This document shows, piece after piece, positions 6,918-12,909 of a stretch of DNA of 18,232 bases. This stretch comes from Phycisphaerae bacterium (GTDB lineage: Bacteria > Planctomycetota > Phycisphaerae > UBA1845): positions 1 to 18,232 of the forward strand of contig JAJDDS010000610.1 of NCBI GenBank assembly GCA_029260195.1. Direction: 5' to 3'. The translations under genes and the position numbers were made by a program. Position 1 is the stretch's first letter. The number at the start of each line of letters is the position of its first letter. The notes beneath the pieces are model-generated. The model worked only from the letters and a program-made list of their open reading frames with translations, did no database searches and was not told where the DNA came from.

Positions 6918-7271
6918 GTGGGTGCCGAGGTCGCCGAGCTTGCGCGGGGCGTCCGCCTACTGGTTTTCGAGATTTTTCCGGGCGCAGTCGAGGTAGCCTG
7001 GCCACGCCAGAAGATTGTTGGCTACGGCGTGGGACCTAAGAAAATGACGGAGCACTTCTGCTGGCTCGGCCCATATACGAGCCATGTGAGCCTCGGGTTC
7101 AACCATGGTGTCAACCTACCAGATCCTGAAGGGCGACTAGAGGGATCGGGTAAGAAGTTCCGCCACGTCAAGCTCCGGGAGCCCGCGGACCTCAAGCGCC
7201 CCGCTCTACGGGCTTTGGTCCATGCAGCTGTCGCGGAACGGCGGCGGGCGTTGGGATTGGCCTCTGGCTAG
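6918..7271 (+). CDS. DUF1801 (YdhG-like) protein, start codon apparently lost
   Basis: GTG 6918 is the first standard start, giving 117 residues. Seen: a conserved run YGVGPKKMTEHFCWLGPY, then VSLGFNHGVNLPDPEGRLEGSGKKFRHVKL, characteristic of DUF1801 proteins, a small cytoplasmic family of unknown biochemistry. Coding sequence clearly continues upstream of the GTG: the frame is open back to codon ATC at 6870 (reading KTDATHEEFEDTLTD), and ATC stands 6-7 nt after a good GGAGG ribosome site (6859-6863). This suggests an ATG to ATC change, or use of a non-standard start. CTG 6909 is another in-frame possibility. The cassette is otherwise intact. Confidence 0.75.
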   Translation: MGAEVAELARGVRLLVFEIFPGAVEVAWPRQKIVGYGVGPKKMTEHFCWLGPYTSHVSLGFNHGVNLPDPEGRLEGSGKKFRHVKLREPADLKRPALRALVHAAVAERRRALGLASG

Positions 7272-7281
7272 GCGAGGGCCA

Positions 7282-7364
7282 GCCTAACGGGCGTTTGCTA
7301 CTGTCGCGTGTGAGTTAACTGCTCGCGCCCCGCGGGCCGCAACTCATGCGCAAACTCGTTAGGC
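7282..7364 (+). other. attC site 7
   Basis: Cores GCCTAAC (7282-7288) and GTTAGGC (7358-7364). Arms GGGCGTTTGC and GCGCAAACTC pair next to the cores, followed by GC-rich inner stem sequence. Confidence 0.88.
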
Positions 7365-7395
7365 GGCCCAGGAGGTTACCGAGCGATCGAGCACA

Positions 7396-7779
7396 ATGCC
7401 GCGTCGGTATGCCGTTTTGCTCAACATCTACTTCGTCGCGGTCTTCGTCGGGATTGGCGGCCTGCAGATGTACCGAGTGAATGCCGGTCTCTTGACCAAC
7501 TACGGGGCCGATCTCTTCGCTCCGCCGTATCTTTACGTGATGCTGCGCAACGATCGCCTGCGGCTCCGCTCGCTTACGGCGCTCAGCGTGGTGTTCGGGG
7601 GCTGTTTCCTATGGGAGTGGATGCAACGCTACGATCTCGCCGGCACGCCCTTCGCAATCACTCGTGGTCGCTTTGACCCCTTTGATCTACTGGCCTATAC
7701 GGTAGGTTTACTCGTGGTTTACGTTGCCGACATTCTCTGGTTGCGCCCGCGGCGGATTCTGCCCAGCCGGGCCGCCTAA
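7396..7779 (+). CDS. Small integral membrane protein, weakly VanZ-like
   Basis: 127 residues with probably three to four membrane segments: about 8-26, a weaker one about 40-50, 58-77 and 96-115. The motif GGCFLWEWMQ followed by GRFDPFDLLAYTVGLLV resembles the E-x-x-Q and fDxxDllAN-like spacing of VanZ-type membrane proteins, but I cannot assign the family securely. A GGAGG lies 20 bp before the ATG, rather far, so translation may be weak or the true start different. The stop codon lies inside the left attC core. No function is claimed. Confidence 0.7.
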   Translation: MPRRYAVLLNIYFVAVFVGIGGLQMYRVNAGLLTNYGADLFAPPYLYVMLRNDRLRLRSLTALSVVFGGCFLWEWMQRYDLAGTPFAITRGRFDPFDLLAYTVGLLVVYVADILWLRPRRILPSRAA

Positions 7780-7914
7780 CCCGAAGATGCAGCGGGTGGG
7801 CGCGTTCGTTTCTAAAGGAAGTTGTAGGGTTGTGTGTCTGGCAGGGTTCGTGGACGTTCACCGTCGATGCAGCTGGCGAGGGTCACCCGCCGGTGATTTG
7901 CAATGACGTTAGAC
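7774..7914 (+). other. attC site 8, long form
   Basis: Left core GCCTAAC (7774-7780) overlaps the stop of the membrane protein; right core GTTAGAC at 7908-7914. Arms GATGCAGCGGGTG and CACCCGCCGGTGATTTGCA pair with mismatches. About 141 bp. Confidence 0.75.
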
Positions 7915-7943
7915 GCCAAGGCCGGACGCTTGCGGGCCCGGAC

Positions 7944-7964
7944 GGTATGATATAGTGTCATACC
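7944..7964 (+). promoter_or_regulatory. Operator/promoter of the RHH-MazF module
   Basis: GGTATGA-7 bp-TCATACC is a perfect 7-bp inverted repeat ending immediately before the GGAGG ribosome site (7965-7969). Its centre, TATAGT at 7951-7956, could be the -10 element with TTGCGG (7930-7935) as -35 at 15-bp spacing. Binding of the ribbon-helix-helix antitoxin here would block its own promoter, the usual control in such modules. Confidence 0.65.
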
Positions 7965-7973
7965 GGAGGTTTT

Positions 7974-8216
7974 ATGGCCAAAGCCAAAGTTGCAGTCACC
8001 CTGGATGCCCCTGTTCTTGATCGCCTCGACCGCCTGGTCGACAGGGGGCACTTTCCCAACCGGAGTCAGGCGATTGAAGTCGCCGTGACGGAGAAGCTTG
8101 ACCGCCTGGAGCGCCGGCGGCTTGCCGAGGAGTGTGCCAAGCTAGATCCCGCGGCGGAACAGGCGCTCGCTGACGAAGGGTTGGGTGCGGACGTGGCGGC
8201 ATGGCCGGCATACTGA
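7974..8216 (+). CDS. Ribbon-helix-helix (CopG-like) antitoxin
   Basis: 80 residues after a strong GGAGG 4 nt upstream of ATG. The N-terminus KAKVAVTLDAPVLDRLDRLV then PNRSQAIEVAVTEKL is a textbook ribbon-helix-helix: a short DNA-binding strand, helix, the PNRSQAI turn and second helix. The acidic, less ordered C-terminus (about 50-80) is expected to wrap the MazF toxin. It overlaps the toxin gene by 16 bp. A decayed second copy lies at 10,753-10,966. Confidence 0.92.
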   Translation: MAKAKVAVTLDAPVLDRLDRLVDRGHFPNRSQAIEVAVTEKLDRLERRRLAEECAKLDPAAEQALADEGLGADVAAWPAY

Positions 8217-8539
8217 GGGGGGAGATCCGCTGGGCCGGCCTCGACCCCACCCGCGGACGTGAGCAGGCCGGACTGCGTCCTGTGCTGGTCTTAAGTCATG
8301 ACGTGTTCAATGCCCGCTCGGGGACGGTGATCGCGGTTGCGCTGACGCGCCAGCCGCAGCGAGCAGGCTTTCCGTTGACGCTGGAGTTGAGTTCCCCCCG
8401 CCTTCCGAAGCGCTCATGGGTCAAGATCAGTCAGATTCGCACTTTGTCGGTCGAGCGGATCGGGAAGCGGCTTGCGAAGGTGACTCCCGAAGAATTGGCC
8501 CAGGTCGTCGAGGGCCTCACCGACATTGTTGGCGTCTAA
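8201..8539 (+). CDS. mazF: MazF/PemK-family mRNA interferase toxin
   Basis: 112 residues, full family length. Seen: RGEIRWAGLDPTRGREQAGLRPVLVLSHDVFN, holding the RGEIW-like start and the G-x-EQ-x-G-x-RP motif of MazF whose Arg contributes to catalysis, then VIAVALTRQP (usually VxPxTxx in MazF) and the conserved ISQIRTLSVERIGK. MazF enzymes cleave single-stranded RNA at short motifs; specificity cannot be read. Starts inside the antitoxin gene (16-bp overlap), so its translation depends on that of the antitoxin. The stop lies in the attC left core. Confidence 0.92.
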   Translation: MAGILRGEIRWAGLDPTRGREQAGLRPVLVLSHDVFNARSGTVIAVALTRQPQRAGFPLTLELSSPRLPKRSWVKISQIRTLSVERIGKRLAKVTPEELAQVVEGLTDIVGV

Positions 8540-8632
8540 CAAACAAATGCGGCGGTCGAGGACGTCGGCATCAATTCGCCTGATGCCAAGCCCCGCGGCG
8601 GGCCTTCGCCGCTGATTTGTATGCCGTTAGGC
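8534..8632 (+). other. attC site 9 (sequence family B)
   Basis: Cores GTCTAAC (8534-8540) and GTTAGGC (8626-8632). Inner stem GGCATCAATTCGCCTGATGCC is itself palindromic. About 99 bp and almost identical to the site at 11,206-11,304, as part of the duplicated cassette. Confidence 0.9.
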
Positions 8633-8724
8633 CGGCTCCGGATCGTCGCGATGTGTCGAGCCCATTGACGTAGGCTATCTGGCAAGAGAACCTTCACGCG
8701 CCAACCATCGTGAGGTCAACTAGG

Positions 8725-9531
8725 ATGCAGACCATGAGTGACCGTTTCGTCCCACGCGTCGGCGGAATCCTCAGCGCCGACATTGCCGTTCCCGACCACG
8801 AACGTGAAATGCGCTTCTACTCATGTGTACTCGGCACGGGCGAGAATCCGCTTTGGCGCGAGGATCTGATGAACAGCCGTGGCATGCCGATCATCGGCTT
8901 GGGATCGCGCAGCGCGGAGCATGCTGACCTCCCGCTCCAATGGATGCCGCACATCCAGGTCGCCGATGTCGCAGCCAGTGTGGAGCGTGCGCTCGATCTG
9001 AGCGGGAGTGAGCTCATGCATGGCAAAGACGGCGATGGAAGGAGCCAATGGGCGGTGTTGCTCGATCCCAATGGTGCGGCGTTCGGGATCATTCCAGTCG
9101 TGCCTGCGGAGGCGCTCCCTCCAACTGATGACGTCTCCTCGCGCGACGTCCCGGCGCCGATGGGTTGCATCTCCTGGCTGAACCTGACGGTCTCCGACGC
9201 CTCCGCAACCCGTGACTTCTATCGCCAGGTCGTTGACTGGTCGGTGCAGGACGTCGAGATGGAGGACGCAGGCGATCGCTACGCCGACTACAACATGCTC
9301 GGTGATGACGGGAACCCGGCGGCGGGAGTCTGTCATGCGCGCGGCGCGAACCTGGGCCTGCCGCCGGTCTGGCTGATGTACCTCCCCGTTGGCGATCTCC
9401 CCGAAAGTCTTCGTCGTGTGCGAGAGGGCGGGGGTGAGATCATCAAAGCGACACAACAAACAGATGGGACATACGCATCTGCCGTTGTTCAGGACCCGGT
9501 GGGTGCGTGCCTGGCGTTGGTAGCGGGATGA
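8725..9531 (+). CDS. Double-VOC (glyoxalase/bleomycin resistance superfamily) protein
   Basis: About 268 residues. Two tandem VOC domains: the first about residues 15-125 (ADIAVPDHEREMRFYSCVLG to LLDPNGAAFGIIPV), the second about 145-268 (CISWLNLTVSDASATRDFYRQVVDW to VVQDPVGACLALV). Each shows the pattern of a beta strand, a helix with the FY motif, and a C-terminal DPxGA strand. Metal-binding residues are not fully conserved, so the reaction (isomerase, dioxygenase or antibiotic sequestration) cannot be given; the layout recalls CFP30B-like two-domain proteins. Start uncertain: ATG 8725 or ATG 8734, both with modest upstream purines (GAGG and AGGA); GTG 8710 is less likely. Confidence 0.88.
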   Translation: MQTMSDRFVPRVGGILSADIAVPDHEREMRFYSCVLGTGENPLWREDLMNSRGMPIIGLGSRSAEHADLPLQWMPHIQVADVAASVERALDLSGSELMHGKDGDGRSQWAVLLDPNGAAFGIIPVVPAEALPPTDDVSSRDVPAPMGCISWLNLTVSDASATRDFYRQVVDWSVQDVEMEDAGDRYADYNMLGDDGNPAAGVCHARGANLGLPPVWLMYLPVGDLPESLRRVREGGGEIIKATQQTDGTYASAVVQDPVGACLALVAG

Positions 9532-9544
9532 GGAGGTGCAGCTT

Positions 9545-9605
9545 GCCTAACAAGCCATGGCAGCAGATACAGCTACGCTTTGCAGCTAAATGGCAGGCGT
9601 TCGGC
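9545..9605 (+). other. attC site 10
   Basis: Left core GCCTAAC (9545-9551), 13 bp after the VOC gene; right core GTTCGGC (9599-9605) departs from GTTRRRY at one position. Inner GCCAT/ATGGC and AGCT/AGCT pairing. The 61-bp length is close to site 2. Confidence 0.75.
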
Positions 9606-9721
9606 GGCAAAGTGGCGATCGCGGCATATTGCACCAGGGGCGACGAGCCAGGTCCGCGCTCGGGTACAATAGGAAACCGAGCATGAGTCTTCACGCCCAT
9701 CCTGGCTGACCGGAGTAGAAC

Positions 9722-9736
9722 GGGTGCCCGGCACCC
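9722..9736 (+). promoter_or_regulatory. Inverted repeat before the rhodanese gene
   Basis: GGGTGCC-C-GGCACCC is a perfect 7-bp inverted repeat 22 bp ahead of the ATG and just before the GGAGGAGGAA ribosome site. It may be an operator or a small mRNA hairpin affecting translation. TACAAT at 9665-9670 could be a -10 element but has no clear -35. Confidence 0.35.
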
Positions 9737-9758
9737 ATCACGCGCGGAGGAGGAAGCG

Positions 9759-10148
9759 ATGGCAAAGACTTTCAATCAGATGGTAGAAGAGGCGATGACC
9801 GAAGTACCGGTCATCAATGCGGCGGAAGCGCACCGACGGATGGAAGCACATCCAGAGATATTGGTGATTGACCCCCGAGACGCGGCGGATGTCGCTGGTA
9901 CGGGCATGGTTGCCGGTGCGATGAACATTTCCTACGGTGCGTTGACCTACCAAGCAGACAATGAGGTCCCTGAGGAATGGCGCAACCCGGTGCTCCAGAA
10001 CCGGTCCCGCCCCATCATTATGGCTTGCGAACTGGGGCTCCTTGGCCCCCTCGCTGGCAAGTTACTGAAGGACATGGGATTCACGAATGTGTGTTATCTG
10101 GAGGGAGGATTGGAGGCCTGGAAAGAGGCGGGCTTTTCGACCCGGTAA
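9759..10148 (+). CDS. Rhodanese-like domain protein
   Basis: 129 residues, one rhodanese domain, cytoplasmic (no signal). Strong ribosome site GGAGGAGGAA at 9746-9755. Seen: INAAEAHRRM, the LVIDPRDAADVAGTG strand-turn with the conserved Asp38/Arg40 pair, GAMNISYG, the active-site Cys90 in IIMACELGLLG, and the closing GFTNVCYLEGGLEAWKEAG. Rhodaneses move a sulfane sulfur through a cysteine persulfide. Odd: the active loop reads C-E-L-G-L-L where most members have C-x-x-G-x-R; with the Arg replaced by Leu, the usual anionic substrate may not be bound. Donor and acceptor unknown. A single-gene cassette between attC sites 10 and 11. Confidence 0.9.
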   Translation: MAKTFNQMVEEAMTEVPVINAAEAHRRMEAHPEILVIDPRDAADVAGTGMVAGAMNISYGALTYQADNEVPEEWRNPVLQNRSRPIIMACELGLLGPLAGKLLKDMGFTNVCYLEGGLEAWKEAGFSTR

Positions 10149-10203
10149 GAGCATCCGAAGCTCAACAACCCGGACGCTTACAGTTATTGGGTGTTGGATT
10201 GCC

Positions 10204-10338
10204 GCATAACTTGCAAATGATACTGGCGCCGCTTTTGGGAGTGATTGAATAGGGATGTTGGTGAGGAAAGGGCGTAACCTATGAGTATGAGGAATCTGTT
10301 TAAGTTCGCGGCGCAGTATATTTGCAAAGACGTTAGGT
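10204..10338 (+). other. attC site 11, long form
   Basis: Right core GTTAGGT (10332-10338) is canonical; left core GCATAAC (10204-10210) is near-consensus. Arms TTGCAAATGATACTGGCGCC and GGCGCAGTATATTTGCAA pair over about 18 bp with two extra bases in the left arm, an excellent attC signature. About 135 bp. Confidence 0.85.
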
Positions 10339-10414
10339 AGCGCGAATCGAGGATCTATGAACTCCAGGCTTGCCATGGCAACCTTCATCCCGCGCTGCTG
10401 CCGGCTTTACCTAG

Positions 10415-10459
10415 ACCGACCAGGGACCGGCAGGTGTCGAGATCGTTGACTACCACTAG
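10415..10459 (+). pseudogene. Last codons of a deleted HigB-type toxin gene
   Basis: The frame ending at TAG 10459 reads VEIVDYH just before the stop, the characteristic C-terminus of plasmid-maintenance killer proteins of the HigB family, and lies 20 bp ahead of a HigA start, as in an intact higBA operon. A stop at 10412-10414 closes the frame upstream, and no further HigB sequence is visible. The toxin gene therefore appears almost wholly deleted. Confidence 0.6.
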
Positions 10460-10479
10460 GCTGAAGCCGGGAGTGTGTC

Positions 10480-10966
10480 ATGGTTCGCATTCCAACCCAC
10501 CGCGCATCGACGCATCCTGGTGAGATGCTGTTGGGAGGAATTCCTGAATCCGATGGGCCTGACCCAGTGCGAGTTGGCCGATGGTATCCGGGTCCCGTAT
10601 CAGCGAGTCAATGAGTTGGTGAACGGGCGGCGCGGGATTACGCCCGCGACTGCCCTGCGGTTGGCCAAGTTCTTTGGGACCACGCCGGACCTGTGGATGA
10701 ATTCGCAGCTCCGCTGGGACCTCTATCACGCCCAGGTCGCGGAGGCTCAGGATCTTGATCGCCTCGACCGCCTGGTCGACGGGGGGCACTTTCCCAACCG
10801 GAGTCAGGCGATTGAAGTCGCCGTGACGGAGAAGCTTGACCGCCTGGAGCGCCAGGGACTTGGCGAGGAGTGTGCCAAGCTAGATCCCGCCGCGGAACAG
10901 GCGCTCGGTGACGAAGGGTTGGGTGCGGACGTGCGCCGGCCGGACGGCGTTCTGTGCTGGTCATAA
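10480..10966 (+). pseudogene. Chimeric antitoxin: HigA (frameshifted) joined to a ribbon-helix-helix antitoxin
   Basis: ATG 10480 begins a HigA/VapI antitoxin (IPTHRASTHPGEML). One surplus G in the GGG at 10,533-10,535 shifts the frame; removing it restores LLEEFLNPMGLTQ and joins to the HTH (RVPYQRVNELVNGRRGITPATALRLAKFFGTTPDLWMN). About residue 88 the HigA sequence stops mid C-terminus (YHAQVAEAQ) and runs in frame, at 10,753, into LDRLDRLVDGGHFPNRSQA of the RHH antitoxin found intact at 7974-8216, lacking its DNA-binding strand. The downstream frame is open and ends RRPDGVLCWS because of a 66-bp deletion. From an alternative start at 10475 the frame is open across the HTH and RHH parts without the shift. 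Whether any protein is made is unknown. Confidence 0.8.
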
Positions 10967-11211
10967 GTCATGACGTGTTCAATGCCCGCTCGGGGACGGT
11001 GATCGCGGTTGCGCTGACGAGCCAGCCGCCGCGAGCAGGCTTTCCGTTGACGCTGGAGGTGCGTTCCCTCCGCCCTTCCGAAGCGCTCATGGGTTACGAT
11101 CAGTCAGATTCGCACTTGTCGGTCGAGCGGATCGGGAAGCGGCTTGCGAAGGTGATTCCCGAAGAGTTGGCCCAGGTCGTCGAGGGCCTCAACGAGATTG
11201 TTGGCGTCTAA
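10954..11211 (+). pseudogene. MazF toxin remnant (N-terminus deleted)
   Basis: Residues homologous to the mazF product from LVxSHDVFNARSG onward are present, but the first ~27 residues, including the RGEIRW and EQ-x-G-x-RP motifs needed for catalysis, fell in the 66-bp deletion or are out of frame. Compensating frameshifts between about 11,060 and 11,115 replace SSPRLPKRSWVKISQIRT by an unrelated stretch before SVERIGKRLAKV resumes. A GTG at 10954 could initiate an 85-residue product without the active site. The stop overlaps attC site 12. Not a functional toxin. Confidence 0.85.
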
Positions 11212-11304
11212 CAGACAAACGCAGCGGTCGAGGACGTCGGCATCAATTCGCCTGATGCCAAGCCCCGCGGCGGGCCTTCGCCGCTGATGTGTAAGCTGTT
11301 AGAC
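11206..11304 (+). other. attC site 12 (sequence family B)
   Basis: Cores GTCTAAC (11206-11212) and GTTAGAC (11298-11304); nearly identical to attC site 9, including the palindromic GGCATC...GATGCC centre. Structure intact, so the decayed cassette could still be mobile if an integrase were supplied. Confidence 0.9.
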
Positions 11305-11350
11305 CACACGCTCTCTTGCCAGATGCCGACATCGGCCCCAATTTGCATCC

Positions 11351-11416
11351 ATGAGTCCGACCGACCTCAGCGAGCTTCTGAAGTTCCCTTCGGATGAGCG
11401 CCTGGCCGTACTATGA
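11351..11416 (+). pseudogene. Fragment of an addiction-module antitoxin (RelB-like, TIGR02574 type)
   Basis: A 21-codon frame reads LSELLKFPSDERLAVL, close to the conserved opening of small addiction-module components (LxxLLxLPxxERLxLAEALWESL), and then hits TGA. In the next frame the sequence goes on ESLRNP, so a frameshift within the expected ALWESL motif truncated it. No toxin gene accompanies it. Short match; moderate trust. Confidence 0.4.
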
Positions 11417-11513
11417 GTCTCTGCGGAATCCGAATCGCCGTGACATTCGGCGTCGACAGGGATCCGGAGTTCACGTTTAGCGCATAGAGCCAACACACCG
11501 GGAGGGCTGTTCG

Positions 11514-11939
11514 ATGAAGACCATCATTCACACAGTCAGTATCCATGCGCCGCCGAGCCGGGTGTACCAGGCGCTGACGACCGAGGGGGGCGTGACTGGG
11601 TGGTGGTCCACCAAGGCGACCGTCGACGCAGAACTGGGAGGCCTGATCCGGTTCACGTTTCTGGGCGACTTTCACCCTCATATGAAGCAGACCACCCTCA
11701 AGGAGAACGAACTGGTAGAGTGGCAGTGTGTGGAGGGCCACACCAATTGGCAGGACAATGCCTTCACCTTCGCGCTCCGCTCCCCGAACGGGGAGACCTC
11801 GCTCCGGTTCGTGCAGGAGTACGCCCAGGAGCTGGATGACGACACCTACGGGACCTACAACTTCAACTGGGGATACTACCTCCACAGCCTGAAGCAGCTC
11901 TGTGAGAAGGGTGTTGGGACGCCGTACCAGGCTGAGTGA
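11514..11939 (+). CDS. SRPBCC / AHSA1-type START-like domain protein
   Basis: 141 residues, a complete single domain. A GGGAGGG ribosome site lies about 5-12 nt before ATG. Seen: the opening IIHTVSIHAPPSRVYQALTTEGGVTGWWSTKATVD, the pattern of an Hsp90-activator (AHSA1) homology domain with its GWW motif, a central IRFTFLGDFHPHM..ELVEWQCVEGH strand set, and a final amphipathic helix (NWGYYLHSLKQLCEKGVG). The fold forms a deep hydrophobic ligand cavity; bacterial members are mostly uncharacterised. Ligand unknown. It lies in the long cassette region 11,305-12,687, where no attC separates it from the remnants downstream. Confidence 0.9.
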   Translation: MKTIIHTVSIHAPPSRVYQALTTEGGVTGWWSTKATVDAELGGLIRFTFLGDFHPHMKQTTLKENELVEWQCVEGHTNWQDNAFTFALRSPNGETSLRFVQEYAQELDDDTYGTYNFNWGYYLHSLKQLCEKGVGTPYQAE

Positions 11940-12202
11940 ACCAGAGTTCCGGGCGTCCCCGGTACGGCGACCATCGAGAGTCGCAGGGAGTGGGGACATT
12001 CAGTTCTCTATTCGCCGAACTCGTTTTGTCTGGCTTGGGGTTGATGTCGAACTCGACCCCCACGACCACCTGCCGTCCCGTGAAGTCCAGTCTCCGAGGG
12101 AACCGGGTCGGCACCGTTTTATCGACTGCGGTCCATTCGACTGACTGGATCTTCCGGACGTTGAACGAAGGCTCCAGGAAGATCAGGGCCTTGGCTTTCA
12201 TG
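11940..12202 (+). other. Degenerate intergenic stretch
   Basis: No gene I can recognise on either strand and no attC cores. An open frame exists on the minus strand (to 12,219) but has no recognisable motif or ribosome site. Probably worn cassette DNA. Confidence 0.4.
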
Positions 12203-12283
12203 TGGGACGACGCTGTCATGCAACCGCCCGGTCAAGCACAGATCAACGGGCGGGAGGCGATTCGCGCGTTGTATGCGGGCCGA
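12203..12283 (+). pseudogene. SnoaL/DUF4440-like (NTF2 fold) fragment
   Basis: About 26 codons read WDDAVMQPPGQAQINGREAIRALYAG, which fits the conserved ..DDAVxxPPxxxxxxGREAIRAxxxG block of SnoaL-like/DUF4440 proteins. The N-terminal helix before it and the rest of the sheet after it are missing, and the frame continues into unrelated sequence. Remnant only. Confidence 0.5.
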
Positions 12284-12459
12284 TCTCGCCCTGCCGATTC
12301 GCGACCGACTCAATCAGCGCCCGCCGTATCGGTGCGGAGGCACAAAGTTGATTACAGCACGCTATATACCCTCACACCGACGTGCGTAGCACCGGCCCAC
12401 TCAAGAAGGCATTGCTCCCGGGGGACAGGTTAGCCATGGGCCAGAACCGGCCGCGGTCG

Positions 12460-12665
12460 TCAGGGAGTCATCTCGTCCCGTACCGCGCCATGGACGGGCA
12501 TGTGCAGTACCGGGAGTCGGCGGTCGATCCCGTCGAAACTGGCGTCCGCCCATCCAACTCGGGTGCCGCCAAGATTCTTGTAGAACCCGGCCACATTGGG
12601 CTCTCTGGAATACCCTTCGCTCCGACGCCGCAGCCGAGATTGCGGAGCTTGAGCCTCTCCCCCAC
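12460..12665 (-). pseudogene. C-terminal remnant of a GNAT acetyltransferase, antisense to the array
   Basis: On the minus strand the frame ending at TGA (complement of 12460-12462) reads PNVAGFYKNLGGTRVGWADAS then FDGIDRRLPVLHMPV, the usual C-terminal half of GNAT enzymes (PNxxxxFYxxLGG, then the last two strands). The preceding helix (GERLKLRNLGCGVGAKGIPES) is in a different frame, so a frameshift near 12,600 separates the parts. The N-terminal half and acetyl-CoA binding loop are absent. Its orientation is against the attC direction. Confidence 0.55.
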
Positions 12666-12687
12666 GCGAGCGGATGGGTGCGTTGCG

Positions 12688-12806
12688 CGCTAACTGGCGT
12701 ATGGAGCAACCGGGTCACAGGATCTGGCGGCCGGGCCGCAAAAGGTGTAAGCTGAGGATGCGGTCCCGCCGGGGGCGGCCCGCTGCTCATACACTGGACG
12801 TTGGGC
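12688..12806 (+). other. attC site 13 (sequence family A)
   Basis: Right core GTTGGGC (12800-12806) fits GTTRRRY; the left core CGCTAAC (12688-12694) is slightly off. Shares with site 6 the words ATCTGGCGGC, GAGGATGCGG and GCGGCCCGCTGCTCATACAC in the same order and at nearly the same spacing. Confidence 0.85.
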
Positions 12807-12909
12807 TGCAACACCGAATCACTAGCGACGCAAGTTGCAGGCCCGAGGTCCCGGCACACCAATCGGTCGGCTGTTTGTCCTTGTCTTGATTTTCGAAGAG
12901 AGGTCTCCC

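Larger units (their letters stand above)
8015..8632 (+). repeat. Duplicated cassette segment, copy 1 (intact)
   Basis: From TCTTGATCGCC at 8015 through the end of the attC, this segment recurs at 10,753-11,304. It spans most of the RHH antitoxin gene, all of mazF and attC site 9. Two GCGGACGTG direct repeats lie at 8187-8195 and 8253-8261, exactly 66 bp apart; copy 2 lacks the DNA between them. Confidence 0.9.
10753..11304 (+). repeat. Duplicated cassette segment, copy 2 (decayed)
   Basis: Matches 8015-8632 over its whole length with scattered substitutions. The only large difference is a net 66-bp loss: copy 1 carries GCGGACGTG twice, 66 bp apart, and copy 2 carries the word once, consistent with slippage or recombination between the repeats. 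The length difference (618 against 552) equals the repeat spacing exactly. Confidence 0.9.

Noticed and set aside
11475..11481. attC right core GTTTAGC ahead of the SRPBCC gene
   Set aside because: Off consensus and without a pairing partner; kept only as a possible worn site.
11863..12219. Minus-strand frame of 118 residues
   Set aside because: Overlaps the SRPBCC gene antisense and has no recognisable motif; the part beyond it lacks a ribosome site. Left as degenerate DNA.
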